A stretch of 61,970 bases of DNA from Planctomyces sp. SH-PL62. Lineage in GTDB: Bacteria > Planctomycetota > Planctomycetia > Planctomycetales > Planctomycetaceae. The DNA lies in contig CAMDPX010000009.1 in NCBI GenBank assembly GCA_945905295.1, positions 1 through 61,970 of the forward strand. The letters are read 5' to 3'. The notes under the pieces are model-generated. The model did no database searches. It worked only from the letters and a program-made list of their open reading frames with translations, and was not told the origin of the DNA. The translations under genes were made by a program, and so were the position numbers. How positions within the stretch are numbered: the stretch's first letter is position 1; every line of letters starts with the position of its first letter. This document shows, piece after piece, positions 47,537-56,546 of this stretch.

Positions 47537-49792
47537 ATGAGCGTTGAGCAATCTGTTGCGAAGCCGATTCCATTACGGCTCTTCTTGCTGGCGCATCCGA
47601 AGTCGGAGTCCGCAGCGCTGCTGGCGCAGGAGTTGATGCGGCGGTTTGTCGATCCGCCGGCGAGCGGCGGGCTGCGGTTGCCAGTCTTCTTCACGCCAGA
47701 TCGCGGCGATGGCAAGCCTCCGGAATGGGGCGGCGATGACGGCATCAATCTCGATGCAGCGGCACACACGCTGGTGGTCGTGTTGGCGGATGCGGTCATG
47801 GCTCAAACCGTGGATGGCGGCACGGGAGATGAATGGACCGCATTCCTCGAAGAAGGAATTCAACACGCTCAACCAAGCCGAGCGCACATGGTCTTCGGAG
47901 TTGCGATCGGCAAAGAAGGCTATTTGCTTTCCGGCAACAGGCACATGGTCGGAGTGAGCGAAGCGCCCGACGGTCTGAATCCAGGGGAATCGCCCACAGA
48001 CTTCAAGACCCGAATTCAGCCGTGGCTCGACAGTGCTGCCGATGATGCCGCCCTGCACATCACCATTCGAGCGCTTCAACTCTTGGAACCCAAGGCTCAG
48101 GAAGCCACACCCGGCTCTCCCAAGAAGCTGCCGGTGCAACTCTTCCTCAGTCATGCGAAAGCGGACCTCAAGCCGGGTGAAGAGGATCCGGTCCGCGATG
48201 TCGAAGACAGCATCAAGGAACTGCCGATCCAGCATTGGTTCGATGCTCAGGACATTCCGCCCGCCGATGAGTTCGAGAAGGTCATCGGCGACGGAATCCG
48301 AGATTGCTCGATCGTGGTGGCGTTCTTGACGGACCACTACGCGTCGCGGTTCTACTGCCAGTGGGAGATTCTGAAGGCCAAGGAAATGGACGTCCCGATT
48401 CTCGTCGTCGATGCATTGGCGACCGGTGAGACGCGCAACTTTCCGTACCTCGGCAACCTGCCGACGCTGCGTTGGGACAGTGCCGATCGTCCGAGGTCCG
48501 CTCGCCGAATCGTGCAGCAAGCCGTCCGCGAGGCCCTGCGATTCATGCACAACCGAGCCAGCTTGACGGCCCTGGCGGCGAATGCTCCGAAAGACGATCC
48601 GCCGGTCGACAAGATTCTGGCATCGGCTCCAGAGGCACTTACCTTGCATTGGTCTCCGGCCGACGCGGCATCGCGCGTGTTCTTGTATCCGGACCCGCCG
48701 CTGCCGAAACACGAGTTGGACGTGCTGAAGTCATTGCGCCGTCAGGCTGACTTCGTAACTCCGCTCACCAAGGTCGCTCGACGAATGCGATCTCAACCCG
48801 CGCGGACGATCGCCGTGTCGATCTCCGAAAGCGGCGACTTGGCACGCTACGGCCTGGGGAAACTGCACGAGCAGACGCTGTCTGACGAAATCTATCTCGA
48901 CTTGCTGATGGCCGGGCAAAGCATCGCCTACGGAGGCCTGTTGAAGCCCAAACTCAAAGCACAGCCCGGCCAGCCATCGACCACCGATTCCACGACGAAC
49001 TTCACCGAGCGGTTGTTCGACCTCGTTCGAGGCTATTCGCAACTGGCGAGTAACACGAACGCCACGCTGGCTCCGATCTTGAACATTCCCCCGTGGCCCG
49101 TCTGGCTGGCTTACAACGCGAATGTTCTGAAACTGTTCGGCAAAACCGCCAAGCTGAAGAAAGGAGCTCGTCCCTCCGCAACGGAAGTCCCCGAATCCGA
49201 CGACGTGCTGTTCCCCTCCGGCAATCCATTCAACAAGGAACTGCCCGACACCCCCGAGCGCCGCTTGGCGTGGACTCGCGGTCTCACGCTGATGCGGCAA
49301 CAGATGACCGATCTCAAAGAATGCCAAGCGCGAGTCATCATCGGCGGCAAGCTCGCCGGATTTTCCGGCCTCTATCCCGGAGTCGTCGAAGAGGCGTGGA
49401 TGTCGATCGTCGCGAAGCAGCCGCTGTACCTGGTCGGCTTCCTCGGCGGAGCCGCGCGAGCCGTCATCGACCTCCTCGAAGGCCGAGACCGCCCAGAAGT
49501 TCGCCAGCCCAATCTCGGCAAGAACGCCCCGCCGATCACCGACATCCTCAAACTCGCCGAGCAGCGGGGCCTCACCGTGATCGGCCCAGGCGACGAGTTG
49601 CCGAACCCACTGGACCTGACTGGCAAACTCATCCACCCCGACCGCATCGCCACCGACATCCAATCCGCCTGCCGCAACGGTCTCAAGGCCGCTCTCAACA
49701 ACGGCCTCGAAGAAGACGAGAATAAAGAACTCTTCCGCTCCACCGACCCACCGCGAATCGCGGAGTTGATTCTGACGGGACTCTCGCGCTGA
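47537..49792 (+). CDS. TIR-domain protein with SLOG-like C-terminal domain (putative defence effector)
   Basis: The 751-aa protein starts at ATG 47537, with GAGGAG 7 nt upstream. Residues about 10-140 form a degenerate TIR-like domain (RLFLLAHPKSESAALLAQEL, then AAHTLVVVLADAV). Residues about 198-330 form a second, canonical TIR domain (VQLFLSHAKADLK, HWFDAQDIPPADEF, CSIVVAFLTDHYASRFYCQW followed by Glu277, the likely NAD-hydrolase Glu). Residues about 424-660 (RTIAVSISESGDLARYGLGK, DLLMAGQSIAYGG, RVIIGGKLAGFSGLYPGVVE) look like a SLOG/LOG-family nucleotide-binding domain of the kind fused to TIR in immune and nucleotide-signalling systems. There are no membrane segments. It lies beside a type III restriction system, suggesting an antiphage role. 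The SLOG call is from pattern recall. Confidence 0.8.
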   Translation: MSVEQSVAKPIPLRLFLLAHPKSESAALLAQELMRRFVDPPASGGLRLPVFFTPDRGDGKPPEWGGDDGINLDAAAHTLVVVLADAVMAQTVDGGTGDEWTAFLEEGIQHAQPSRAHMVFGVAIGKEGYLLSGNRHMVGVSEAPDGLNPGESPTDFKTRIQPWLDSAADDAALHITIRALQLLEPKAQEATPGSPKKLPVQLFLSHAKADLKPGEEDPVRDVEDSIKELPIQHWFDAQDIPPADEFEKVIGDGIRDCSIVVAFLTDHYASRFYCQWEILKAKEMDVPILVVDALATGETRNFPYLGNLPTLRWDSADRPRSARRIVQQAVREALRFMHNRASLTALAANAPKDDPPVDKILASAPEALTLHWSPADAASRVFLYPDPPLPKHELDVLKSLRRQADFVTPLTKVARRMRSQPARTIAVSISESGDLARYGLGKLHEQTLSDEIYLDLLMAGQSIAYGGLLKPKLKAQPGQPSTTDSTTNFTERLFDLVRGYSQLASNTNATLAPILNIPPWPVWLAYNANVLKLFGKTAKLKKGARPSATEVPESDDVLFPSGNPFNKELPDTPERRLAWTRGLTLMRQQMTDLKECQARVIIGGKLAGFSGLYPGVVEEAWMSIVAKQPLYLVGFLGGAARAVIDLLEGRDRPEVRQPNLGKNAPPITDILKLAEQRGLTVIGPGDELPNPLDLTGKLIHPDRIATDIQSACRNGLKAALNNGLEEDENKELFRSTDPPRIAELILTGLSR

Positions 49793-49863
49793 TGACTTCC
49801 ATTCCGGAATCCTTCGTCGGCCAATGACATCCCGGTTTGACAATCCCCAAGGAGCCAGCGCCC

Positions 49864-50013
49864 ATGCCTGCCTCTCTGGACGACATCACGGCCCCCGGCA
49901 TTCCCATGCTCTTCATCGGCCAAGAGTTTCTCGAAGACAAACAATGCTCCGACGCCGCCGACCGAGTGCTCGTTTTTCAGCGCTGGATTCCGGGTGCAGG
50001 AGACGACGTCTAA
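49864..50013 (+). pseudogene. Fragment of a 1,4-alpha-glucan branching enzyme-like gene
   Basis: A 49-codon stretch reads TAPGIPMLFIGQEFLEDKQC, which matches the late catalytic-domain signature of GlgB-type branching enzymes (TAPGIPMLFMGQEFLEDKxW). It then loses the family pattern and ends at TAA 50011-50013. After the stop the same frame continues WVPPPVAGNGGQIFANPQ, which I do not recognise, across a run of nine C (50035-50043) that could carry a length error. Full family genes have more than 600 codons, so this is a remnant. It separates the TIR gene from the convergent restriction operon. Confidence 0.6.
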
Positions 50014-50128
50014 GAGAACTGGGTGCCCCCCCCCGTCGCCGGCAACGGCGGCCAAATCTTTGCCAATCCGCAATCACTCTACGAATTCACCCACTCCACA
50101 GCGCTCGTCTTTGGTCTGGATCAGATCA

Positions 50129-52111
50129 TTAAGCCACAAACGTTACGAGCACTTCTTCGCCGAGCATATCGATGAGTTTGACTGCAACCGTTGTTTCGCC
50201 GGATGGCGCGGCGAGGGTGTACTTGCCAGTAACAAAGTCGGTTTTCCGTTCGGGGATATCGGCGAGGCCGACGTTGAAGACTTGGGCGTCGTAGGCGGCG
50301 TCGATGTAGAGGCAATCGACCATCGCGCGCCAGTCGTCAATTTTGGGTGACAGCAAATTGGCTTGACCTTTGAGGCGTTCGAGGACTGTCGGCGAGACGA
50401 AGTCTTGAATCTCGACGAGCAATTGGTCGGCTTTGCGGGTGACTTTAATGCGGGCGGTCGCGGGTTGGTGGGCGAGGAAGCGGCCATACTTGGGGTCGGT
50501 GCGGAGTTCGATGACTTCGATCTTGTTGACGGCGTGCTTGCCTTTGCGGAGCCGGTTCCAGTCGTCGATCCAGGACTTGGCCGCCAGTTCGCAACCGAGG
50601 CAGACCACCGTGACGGGGCGGTCCTCGTCGGGGCGGGATTCGAGTTCGCGTTTGAGTTCTTCCAGGTCGAGCGGCGTTAGCGGGTGGCCGAAGGGGGTGA
50701 TCTTCACCAGCGATTGGCCGCGTGTGCCGTCGAAGAAAGAATCGGAGCGAGTCCGCTCGACGCCGATGTGTTCGCAGGCGAGGTTGACCGCTTCGTTGTG
50801 TTGAATCTGCAAGTCGTAGTCGTTGACGCGCCAAGTGGTGAACCCGAATTGCGCTGGGTTGAGCGGCTCGTCGATGTGTTCGTCGCCAGCATCGAGCAAC
50901 TGCTTCTGTCGTCCATTTCCGTTGGCCTTGCGAGCGGCGTCAATCTGCTCGGCGACGATTCCGCGCAAGCGTTTGACCGTGGTTTGAATCGCCCCCTTGT
51001 TGATGTCGCACCCAATCCACCGCCGTCCCAACTTTTGAGCGACTGCCGCAGTTGTGCCAGAACCGAGAAAGCAGTCCAGCACCAAGTCACCTGGACGAGA
51101 TGACGCGACCACGATTCGTTCAATGAGTTCCTCCGGCTTTTGTGTTGGGTATTCCGCTCGCTCTGCGCCAGCGGGATTCACCATTGGAACATCCCACATT
51201 GAGCCGATCAGTCGTTCTGTTGAGTCCCGATAGACGACGTTGCCTTCTTCGTCTCTCTTTGAAACTCGCCTCTTTTGCTCTGCATCCCAAACGACGACGT
51301 TCTGCTTTCGGACTCGTTTGTTCGCGACATATTGATGTGAGAAATGATGCGAGCCGAGCTTCTTCGCGTAGATGTGAATGGTTTGGATATCGCGGGGAAA
51401 ATACGAGACGAAACTGAATTGCGGCTTGTTTGCAAAGAACCAACAAACTGAGTTCAGGAAATTATCTGCCCCGAAGACTTCGTCGAGAAGGCATCGCAGG
51501 TGATGCGATTTCGACTCATCACAATGCACACAGAGCGTGCCATCTTCTGCGAGCAATTCCTTGAGCAGCATGAGCCGCTCGAACATGAATTGGAGGTAGT
51601 TGTCGTTGGCCCAGATGTCGGTGTATTGGATTTGCTCGCCGAGGGTGTAGGTTTCACCATCGAGCTTGGCGGTCCCTTTCGGGCCGCGCAGGCTGACCTT
51701 GCGGACGTAGTCGGCTCCCGAATCGAACGGCGGGTCGATGTAGATCAGGTTCACCTTCCCGCGAAAGCCGTTGGCCAACAGATGGGCGAGCACTTCCTTG
51801 TTGTCGCCGTGAAACAACTGCCCGCCATATTCCGGGACATGGGCTTGGTAATACGGCGCGTCTTCCCAGCAGTCGCGGTTCCACTGCTTGCCCAGCATCT
51901 TCAAAAACTGTCGCGGTTGGTTCGGTTTATCGTCGTCCTCCGCGCGGGAGATGCCGGCGATGCTGAGCGCGTCGTGAACCTCGACGCACTGCGCGGGAAA
52001 CGCGGTGACATGCGAGAGCGGTCGTTTCCCAACCCACGTCAGCATCGGCCGCCCTTTCGCGGCGGTGATTTTGACTTGAGCGGGTGTCGTGGTGGATTTC
52101 TTTTTGCTCAC
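50129..52111 (-). CDS. mod: Type III restriction-modification system methyltransferase (Mod)
   Basis: This 660-aa DNA methyltransferase (N6-adenine or N4-cytosine class) transfers a methyl group from S-adenosylmethionine to the recognition site. Motif IV DPPF (Asp126-Phe129, in NLIYIDPPFDSGADYV) precedes motif I (FLGSGTTAAVAQKLG, near residue 350), the beta-class order typical of Mod. The region between them, encoded at about 51130-51530, is AT-richer than its surroundings and is where a target-recognition domain is expected. The start ATG at 52111 overlaps the 3' end of the upstream Res gene by 4 bp, so the pair is translationally coupled. An unusually long C-terminal region (about 430-660) follows the catalytic part. 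Confidence 0.92.
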   Translation of the reverse strand: MSKKKSTTTPAQVKITAAKGRPMLTWVGKRPLSHVTAFPAQCVEVHDALSIAGISRAEDDDKPNQPRQFLKMLGKQWNRDCWEDAPYYQAHVPEYGGQLFHGDNKEVLAHLLANGFRGKVNLIYIDPPFDSGADYVRKVSLRGPKGTAKLDGETYTLGEQIQYTDIWANDNYLQFMFERLMLLKELLAEDGTLCVHCDESKSHHLRCLLDEVFGADNFLNSVCWFFANKPQFSFVSYFPRDIQTIHIYAKKLGSHHFSHQYVANKRVRKQNVVVWDAEQKRRVSKRDEEGNVVYRDSTERLIGSMWDVPMVNPAGAERAEYPTQKPEELIERIVVASSRPGDLVLDCFLGSGTTAAVAQKLGRRWIGCDINKGAIQTTVKRLRGIVAEQIDAARKANGNGRQKQLLDAGDEHIDEPLNPAQFGFTTWRVNDYDLQIQHNEAVNLACEHIGVERTRSDSFFDGTRGQSLVKITPFGHPLTPLDLEELKRELESRPDEDRPVTVVCLGCELAAKSWIDDWNRLRKGKHAVNKIEVIELRTDPKYGRFLAHQPATARIKVTRKADQLLVEIQDFVSPTVLERLKGQANLLSPKIDDWRAMVDCLYIDAAYDAQVFNVGLADIPERKTDFVTGKYTLAAPSGETTVAVKLIDMLGEEVLVTFVA

Positions 52112-54750
52112 GCGATCGGTTCCTGAATGAGACGGCGGACCTCTTGCAGGTTCTCACTGCTCAGACTCTCTTCTTTGGCGAAGATCATTTCGTACTTAAG
52201 CCGATCGGGGTTGAGTGTTTCCCAGCGTTTCACGGCGAGCGACTTCAAGCCGTTCTCGCCGTCGATAGCATGACCGCGATCACGCTCCGCTTTGATTTCC
52301 ACGATCAGCACTCGGCCGGTGCCGCGTTTGCGTCCCTTGCCCGGCTTCTTGCGGATGATGAAGTCGGGGGTGTATCGCCGCCAGTGTCCCGTGGCGTCTT
52401 TGTATTCCACGAAGAAATCGGTCTTTGCGGGATCGGTGATCGCGCCGGTGAAAAAGATGTCCTCAATGTCGTCCGGTTTCAGATTCAAATCGGTCAGCAT
52501 CTGCTCGAAGAAACTGACCTCCGGCCGCGAGTCGAAGTTGTACGGCGTGTAATGGAATCCAAAGTCGGCTGGATTCGTGTCCCGCATCTTTGCCCACGAC
52601 ATCAGCAGATATTCCTTGCCTCGCTGATAAACGATGTCGGCGGTGTAGCAGTCCGTGCCGTCGTCCGCGACTTCGTGCTGAAAACCGTTCGGCTTCACCA
52701 GAGCCAACGCCTTTTCAACGGTTTCCTCACGAACTTCGTAGTCGTGCGTTTGCTCTTCGATCTGCCGGGCGAGGCCGTCGAGATCGTTCAGCGGGATGTC
52801 GTCGTCGTACAGCCGACGCAGTTCGTCGTAGATCGTCCACAAGTCGAGCCGATATCTGGCGGCCAAATCGACGGCGGCGGAGTAGCAATCCATGTTGTCC
52901 AGCGCGGTTTCGATTTCGACCGTGTCGCCCAATTGCCTGAGCACGCGCCGCGAAGCTTGATGCTCGGTGAGAGTCAACGTTCGCTTTCGCAACTTGGCGG
53001 CAGGGATCGGCGCGGGACGAGTCAACTTGATCGACGGCGGCAACGCTCCTTCCCTCCGCACCACGGATCGCACGGTCTGCCGAACCACCAGCGGCGGGAT
53101 GTCGAGCTTCTTCAGCACGATCTTGTCTCGCTTGCTGTTCGTCAGGGCGCGGTTGAGTTCCATCAAGTCCTCGCCATAGGTCTCCTGCAACTGCCGGTCG
53201 AGAATCGAGTAGTTGTCGGTCGAAAGATAAACCCGCGCCTTCTTCACGTTTCCCGGCACTTGCCGCAAACAGCGGGTCGCCGCTTGCAACACGAAGTTGT
53301 TCGACGTGCGCAGTTTGCGAGCCAACGCACAGGCAAAGAGGCTGGGACAGTTCCAGCCTTCGGTCCCTTTGTTGACCAGCAGGACGACGCGATGCAGCGA
53401 GTCGGGCCGATTCAGCGAGTTGAACGCCGTGATGTCTGCGGGCTTGGTCAGTTCGGTATCGGACGTGTTGACGATGCACACCGAAGGGCTCTGCCCGCAT
53501 TCGGCGAGCGCCTTGTCGATTGCTGGCCGCAGTTCCTTGAGATCGTCGGTTTGCGGAAAGTAGATCGCCAACTTGGCCGCCGCGCCATTCGGAAGTCGCA
53601 CGTCGCCATACAGCTTGAAGAAATCCTGAACGACGTGATCGAGATACGCCGCCGTGTTGCCGTCAAAGTGAAACGACAGGATGTTGTCCGACAAGTCCTT
53701 CAAGTAGCCGTCTCGAATTCCCTGAGCCAACCCGTACCAGAAGACAACATCCTTGAGCGGCTGCCGTTGAAAATACGGCGTGCCGGTGGTGTTCACGACC
53801 GCGATGACGTTCGTGTTGGCCGCGAGATAATCGACCGTCAGCCGAACCTTCTTCAATTCCGTATCGAGCGACTGCCCGTAGGTGTGATGGGCTTCATCCG
53901 AGAACACGGCCAAGTGCGGCAGGCTCGCGATGGCTTGCAGTCGTCGGTTGGCGATGTCGCGCCGAGCATCTTCCTCACCCGGTCCAAATAGTCCGCCGAT
54001 GTCTGCCTTGCGGATCGTCTCTTTTTGAATCCGAATCTTTTCGGTGTTGGTGACCACGACGTTGAACGACGAACCCGCGATAACGGGGATGTCCTTTTCG
54101 CCGTCGCGCGTGAATGTCAGTTTGACTGATGCTGAGAATTGCTTGTGCAATCTCGGGGGCAGAATGCGGTCGTAAGGAATTTCGACAAGTTCGCGAAGCG
54201 ATTCGATGATGGTCGTCCCCGGCGCAAAGACGAGCGCATTTTGCACGAACGGTCCATCCGGATATTCCAGCGCCATCGCGAACTCGGTGGCGATAATCGC
54301 CCCGATCAGCACCGTCTTTCCAGCTCCCATCGCCAACGCGAGGATGTAGCTGGGATAGTCGAGCGTCAGCGATTCACGGAGCGCTTCGAGTTTGTTCTCG
54401 CGAACGAATTCATCGTCGGCTTGAATGTGGCCCCACAATGACTCCATGCCGTGGTCAGCGACGAAGTCCCGAATGGCATCTCGCTCCAGTCCGAGCACTT
54501 CACGGAGTTCTCGAAAGCTCGGAAAGAACTCGCGGTAAAGGTCAAAGACGTGCGGCGTGTTTTTTACGAGCCGCAAGTACCAATAGGTTTCCAACGCTCG
54601 CAATTGCGGACGCCGCAAAAAGCGCAACGGTTCGCCGTCATCCAGCCGAGACCAGTTGATGATCTCGTCAATGGCCGGAAATGCCTCGCTCGGATGTCCG
54701 TCCGCACGCCAAGTATCAACCTCACGTTGAATCGAATCGTGCAGCGACAA
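52108..54750 (-). CDS. res: Type III restriction-modification system helicase-nuclease subunit (Res)
   Basis: The 880-aa protein is the restriction subunit partnered with Mod. It shows an SF2 helicase core with Walker A AMGAGKT (140-146), DEAH-box FSDEAHHTYGQ near 285, and helicase C motifs (LVNKGTEGWNCPSLFACALA, FVLQAATRCLRQVPGN). The C-terminal PD-(D/E)xK endonuclease motif is PDFIIRKK followed by VLIVEIKAE (about 800-840). The complex translocates on DNA and cleaves near unmethylated sites. The gene is the first of the two-gene operon, ending in a 4-bp overlap with mod. No separate specificity gene is needed for type III systems. All key motifs look intact, so the system is probably active. 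Confidence 0.93.
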   Translation of the reverse strand: MSLHDSIQREVDTWRADGHPSEAFPAIDEIINWSRLDDGEPLRFLRRPQLRALETYWYLRLVKNTPHVFDLYREFFPSFRELREVLGLERDAIRDFVADHGMESLWGHIQADDEFVRENKLEALRESLTLDYPSYILALAMGAGKTVLIGAIIATEFAMALEYPDGPFVQNALVFAPGTTIIESLRELVEIPYDRILPPRLHKQFSASVKLTFTRDGEKDIPVIAGSSFNVVVTNTEKIRIQKETIRKADIGGLFGPGEEDARRDIANRRLQAIASLPHLAVFSDEAHHTYGQSLDTELKKVRLTVDYLAANTNVIAVVNTTGTPYFQRQPLKDVVFWYGLAQGIRDGYLKDLSDNILSFHFDGNTAAYLDHVVQDFFKLYGDVRLPNGAAAKLAIYFPQTDDLKELRPAIDKALAECGQSPSVCIVNTSDTELTKPADITAFNSLNRPDSLHRVVLLVNKGTEGWNCPSLFACALARKLRTSNNFVLQAATRCLRQVPGNVKKARVYLSTDNYSILDRQLQETYGEDLMELNRALTNSKRDKIVLKKLDIPPLVVRQTVRSVVRREGALPPSIKLTRPAPIPAAKLRKRTLTLTEHQASRRVLRQLGDTVEIETALDNMDCYSAAVDLAARYRLDLWTIYDELRRLYDDDIPLNDLDGLARQIEEQTHDYEVREETVEKALALVKPNGFQHEVADDGTDCYTADIVYQRGKEYLLMSWAKMRDTNPADFGFHYTPYNFDSRPEVSFFEQMLTDLNLKPDDIEDIFFTGAITDPAKTDFFVEYKDATGHWRRYTPDFIIRKKPGKGRKRGTGRVLIVEIKAERDRGHAIDGENGLKSLAVKRWETLNPDRLKYEMIFAKEESLSSENLQEVRRLIQEPIA

Positions 54751-54914
54751 GCTCCGTCTCCCATTTCAATCCCAAACGAGTTTTCCCATAACCGTTAAGC
54801 ATTCTGGGCCGACCATCCTCGCCTGTCTATCAACCGGTTGAGACTATTGATTCCGACCGACGACGTCATCGGCGGACGCATCTTCCTGATGAAGACGGCA
54901 CATCACGAGCGGGT

Positions 54915-56447
54915 TCATCGCACCAGAGGCGACAACGTCTTGACGACCGCCACGATCACGACCGTGCCGACAATGTCGAGCAGAGCTCCGTAGCGGATCA
55001 TGCGGCTCAGCGGGACCAGGCCGGAGCCGTAGACGATGGCGTTGCAGGGAGTGCTCACTGGGAGCATGAAGCCGAGGCTGCATCCGAACGTCGCGCCGAG
55101 CGCTGGCTCCAGCGGATCGACGCCGGCGGCGAGTGCCATGCTGATCACGACTGGCACGACGATGTTGGCCGATGCCGTGTTGGAGGTCGCTTCGGAGACC
55201 AGGGTCGCGACGAGAGTTGCCGCGACGAGGAACCCGAAACTGCCCGCGTTCGGCAGCAACGTGATCATGTTTTTGCCGATCACATTCGCGAGCTCCGTCT
55301 CTTGAGCCAACATGCCGAAGGCAAAGCCGCCGCCGTACAGCAGCACGACGCCCCAATCAATCTGCGTCGCTTCGGGCCACATCAACGCGGGTCGGCCGCG
55401 CTCGCCCGGCAGCAGAAACAGCAGCCCCGCGCCGAGCAACGCCGGCACCGCTTCGGGAAGGCTCAGCTTGCACCATTTGTAGGCGTCGCTGGTCTCGCCC
55501 CAGCCGAGTGCGACGACTCCGGGAGCGATCCACAGCACCACCATCACCAGGAACGCGACCAGCGTGCTGATTTGCCCGCGCGTCCACGGGCCAAGCTGCT
55601 GACGCTGACGTTCGAGGTACTCGCGACCGCCGGCGAGTTCACGAACCCCCGCTGGGCAGAGCCAATTCAGGTATGCAAACAAGAAGAGGAACAGCACCAC
55701 GACCACCGGCACGCCGATCAGACACCACTCGAAGAAGGTGATCTCGGCCGGTGCGCCGTTGATCGTGATTTGCTGCCGAATGAAGTTCAGTCCAATCACG
55801 TTCGGCGGAGTTCCAATCGGCGTCGCCAGTCCGCCGATCGACGCCGCGAACGACGTCATCAGCATCAACCCCGTCGCGTATCGCGGATCAAGCTGCTTCC
55901 GTTCGGTCCCCACTTCCTCCGGGAGAGGGGAAGACGGTGACTCATCGCGCAGCACCTTCAGGATCGACAGGCCGATGGCGAACATCATCGCGGTCGTCGC
56001 CGTGTTGCTGATCCAGGCGGAGATGAATGCCGTCGTGGCTCCGAATGCGAAGAGCACTCGCGACGGACTGCCGCCGACCGCTTTGAGCGTCAGCACGCTC
56101 AGCGCCAATCTTCGGTCGAGGCCGTGCAGTTCGATGGCTCGCGCCAGCATGAATGAGCCGATGAAGAGGAACATCAATTGATCGGCGAATGGAGCGAACA
56201 CGTTCTTCGCCGGTGCCACCTGCAACATGACGCACGCGGTCGCGCCGAGCAGCGCGGTCAGCGCCATCGGGATCGCTTCCGTTACCCATAGCACGACGAC
56301 CGCCGCCATCACCGCCGCCAACCGATGCGCTGTGGGCTTGTCGGCCAGACTCTCAAAGTTCGCCGAAAGAACAAACGCAAATAACAACGGCGCGAGCACC
56401 AGCCCGGTGCGGCGTCGCAGGAGATCAATTCGTGATTCAAGACTCAT
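54915..56447 (-). CDS. SLC13/DASS-family anion transporter
   Basis: The 510-aa integral membrane protein starts at ATG 56447 (MSLESRIDLLRRR); the frame upstream is repeat-derived. It has about 12 hydrophobic segments. Family patterns include AVVVLWVTEAIPMALTALLG at the start, GGLATPIGTPPNVIGLNFI in the middle (SNTATTAMM-like and GTPPN hairpin motifs) and TSNTASANIVVPVVISMAL near the end (the second SNT-type Na+/substrate site). These mark the divalent anion/Na+ symporter family, which moves dicarboxylates, citrate or sulfate. It lies downstream of the ceramidase-like gene, separated by a palindrome. The exact substrate is not predictable. Confidence 0.92.
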   Translation of the reverse strand: MSLESRIDLLRRRTGLVLAPLLFAFVLSANFESLADKPTAHRLAAVMAAVVVLWVTEAIPMALTALLGATACVMLQVAPAKNVFAPFADQLMFLFIGSFMLARAIELHGLDRRLALSVLTLKAVGGSPSRVLFAFGATTAFISAWISNTATTAMMFAIGLSILKVLRDESPSSPLPEEVGTERKQLDPRYATGLMLMTSFAASIGGLATPIGTPPNVIGLNFIRQQITINGAPAEITFFEWCLIGVPVVVVLFLFLFAYLNWLCPAGVRELAGGREYLERQRQQLGPWTRGQISTLVAFLVMVVLWIAPGVVALGWGETSDAYKWCKLSLPEAVPALLGAGLLFLLPGERGRPALMWPEATQIDWGVVLLYGGGFAFGMLAQETELANVIGKNMITLLPNAGSFGFLVAATLVATLVSEATSNTASANIVVPVVISMALAAGVDPLEPALGATFGCSLGFMLPVSTPCNAIVYGSGLVPLSRMIRYGALLDIVGTVVIVAVVKTLSPLVR

Positions 56448-56450
56448 GTT

Positions 56451-56531
56451 TTCATTTTCCGCCCTCCATTTTCCGCCAGCTTGTTCCAATTTCCGAAGAG
56501 AGCTGGCGGAAAATGAAGGGCGAAAAATGAA
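56451..56531. repeat. Palindromic repeat (GCGGAAAATGAAGGGC type, second copy)
   Basis: TTCATTTTCCGCCCTCCATT... and ...AATGAAGGGCGAAAAATGAA arms surround a short centre just upstream of the transporter start. The same type lies at 23205-23292. Confidence 0.9.
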
Positions 56532-56546
56532 GGCCACAAGACGAAC

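Noticed and set aside
52084-53991. 635-aa plus-strand ORF opposite the Res gene
   Set aside because: The minus strand carries the Walker A, DEAH and nuclease motifs; this frame is a shadow.
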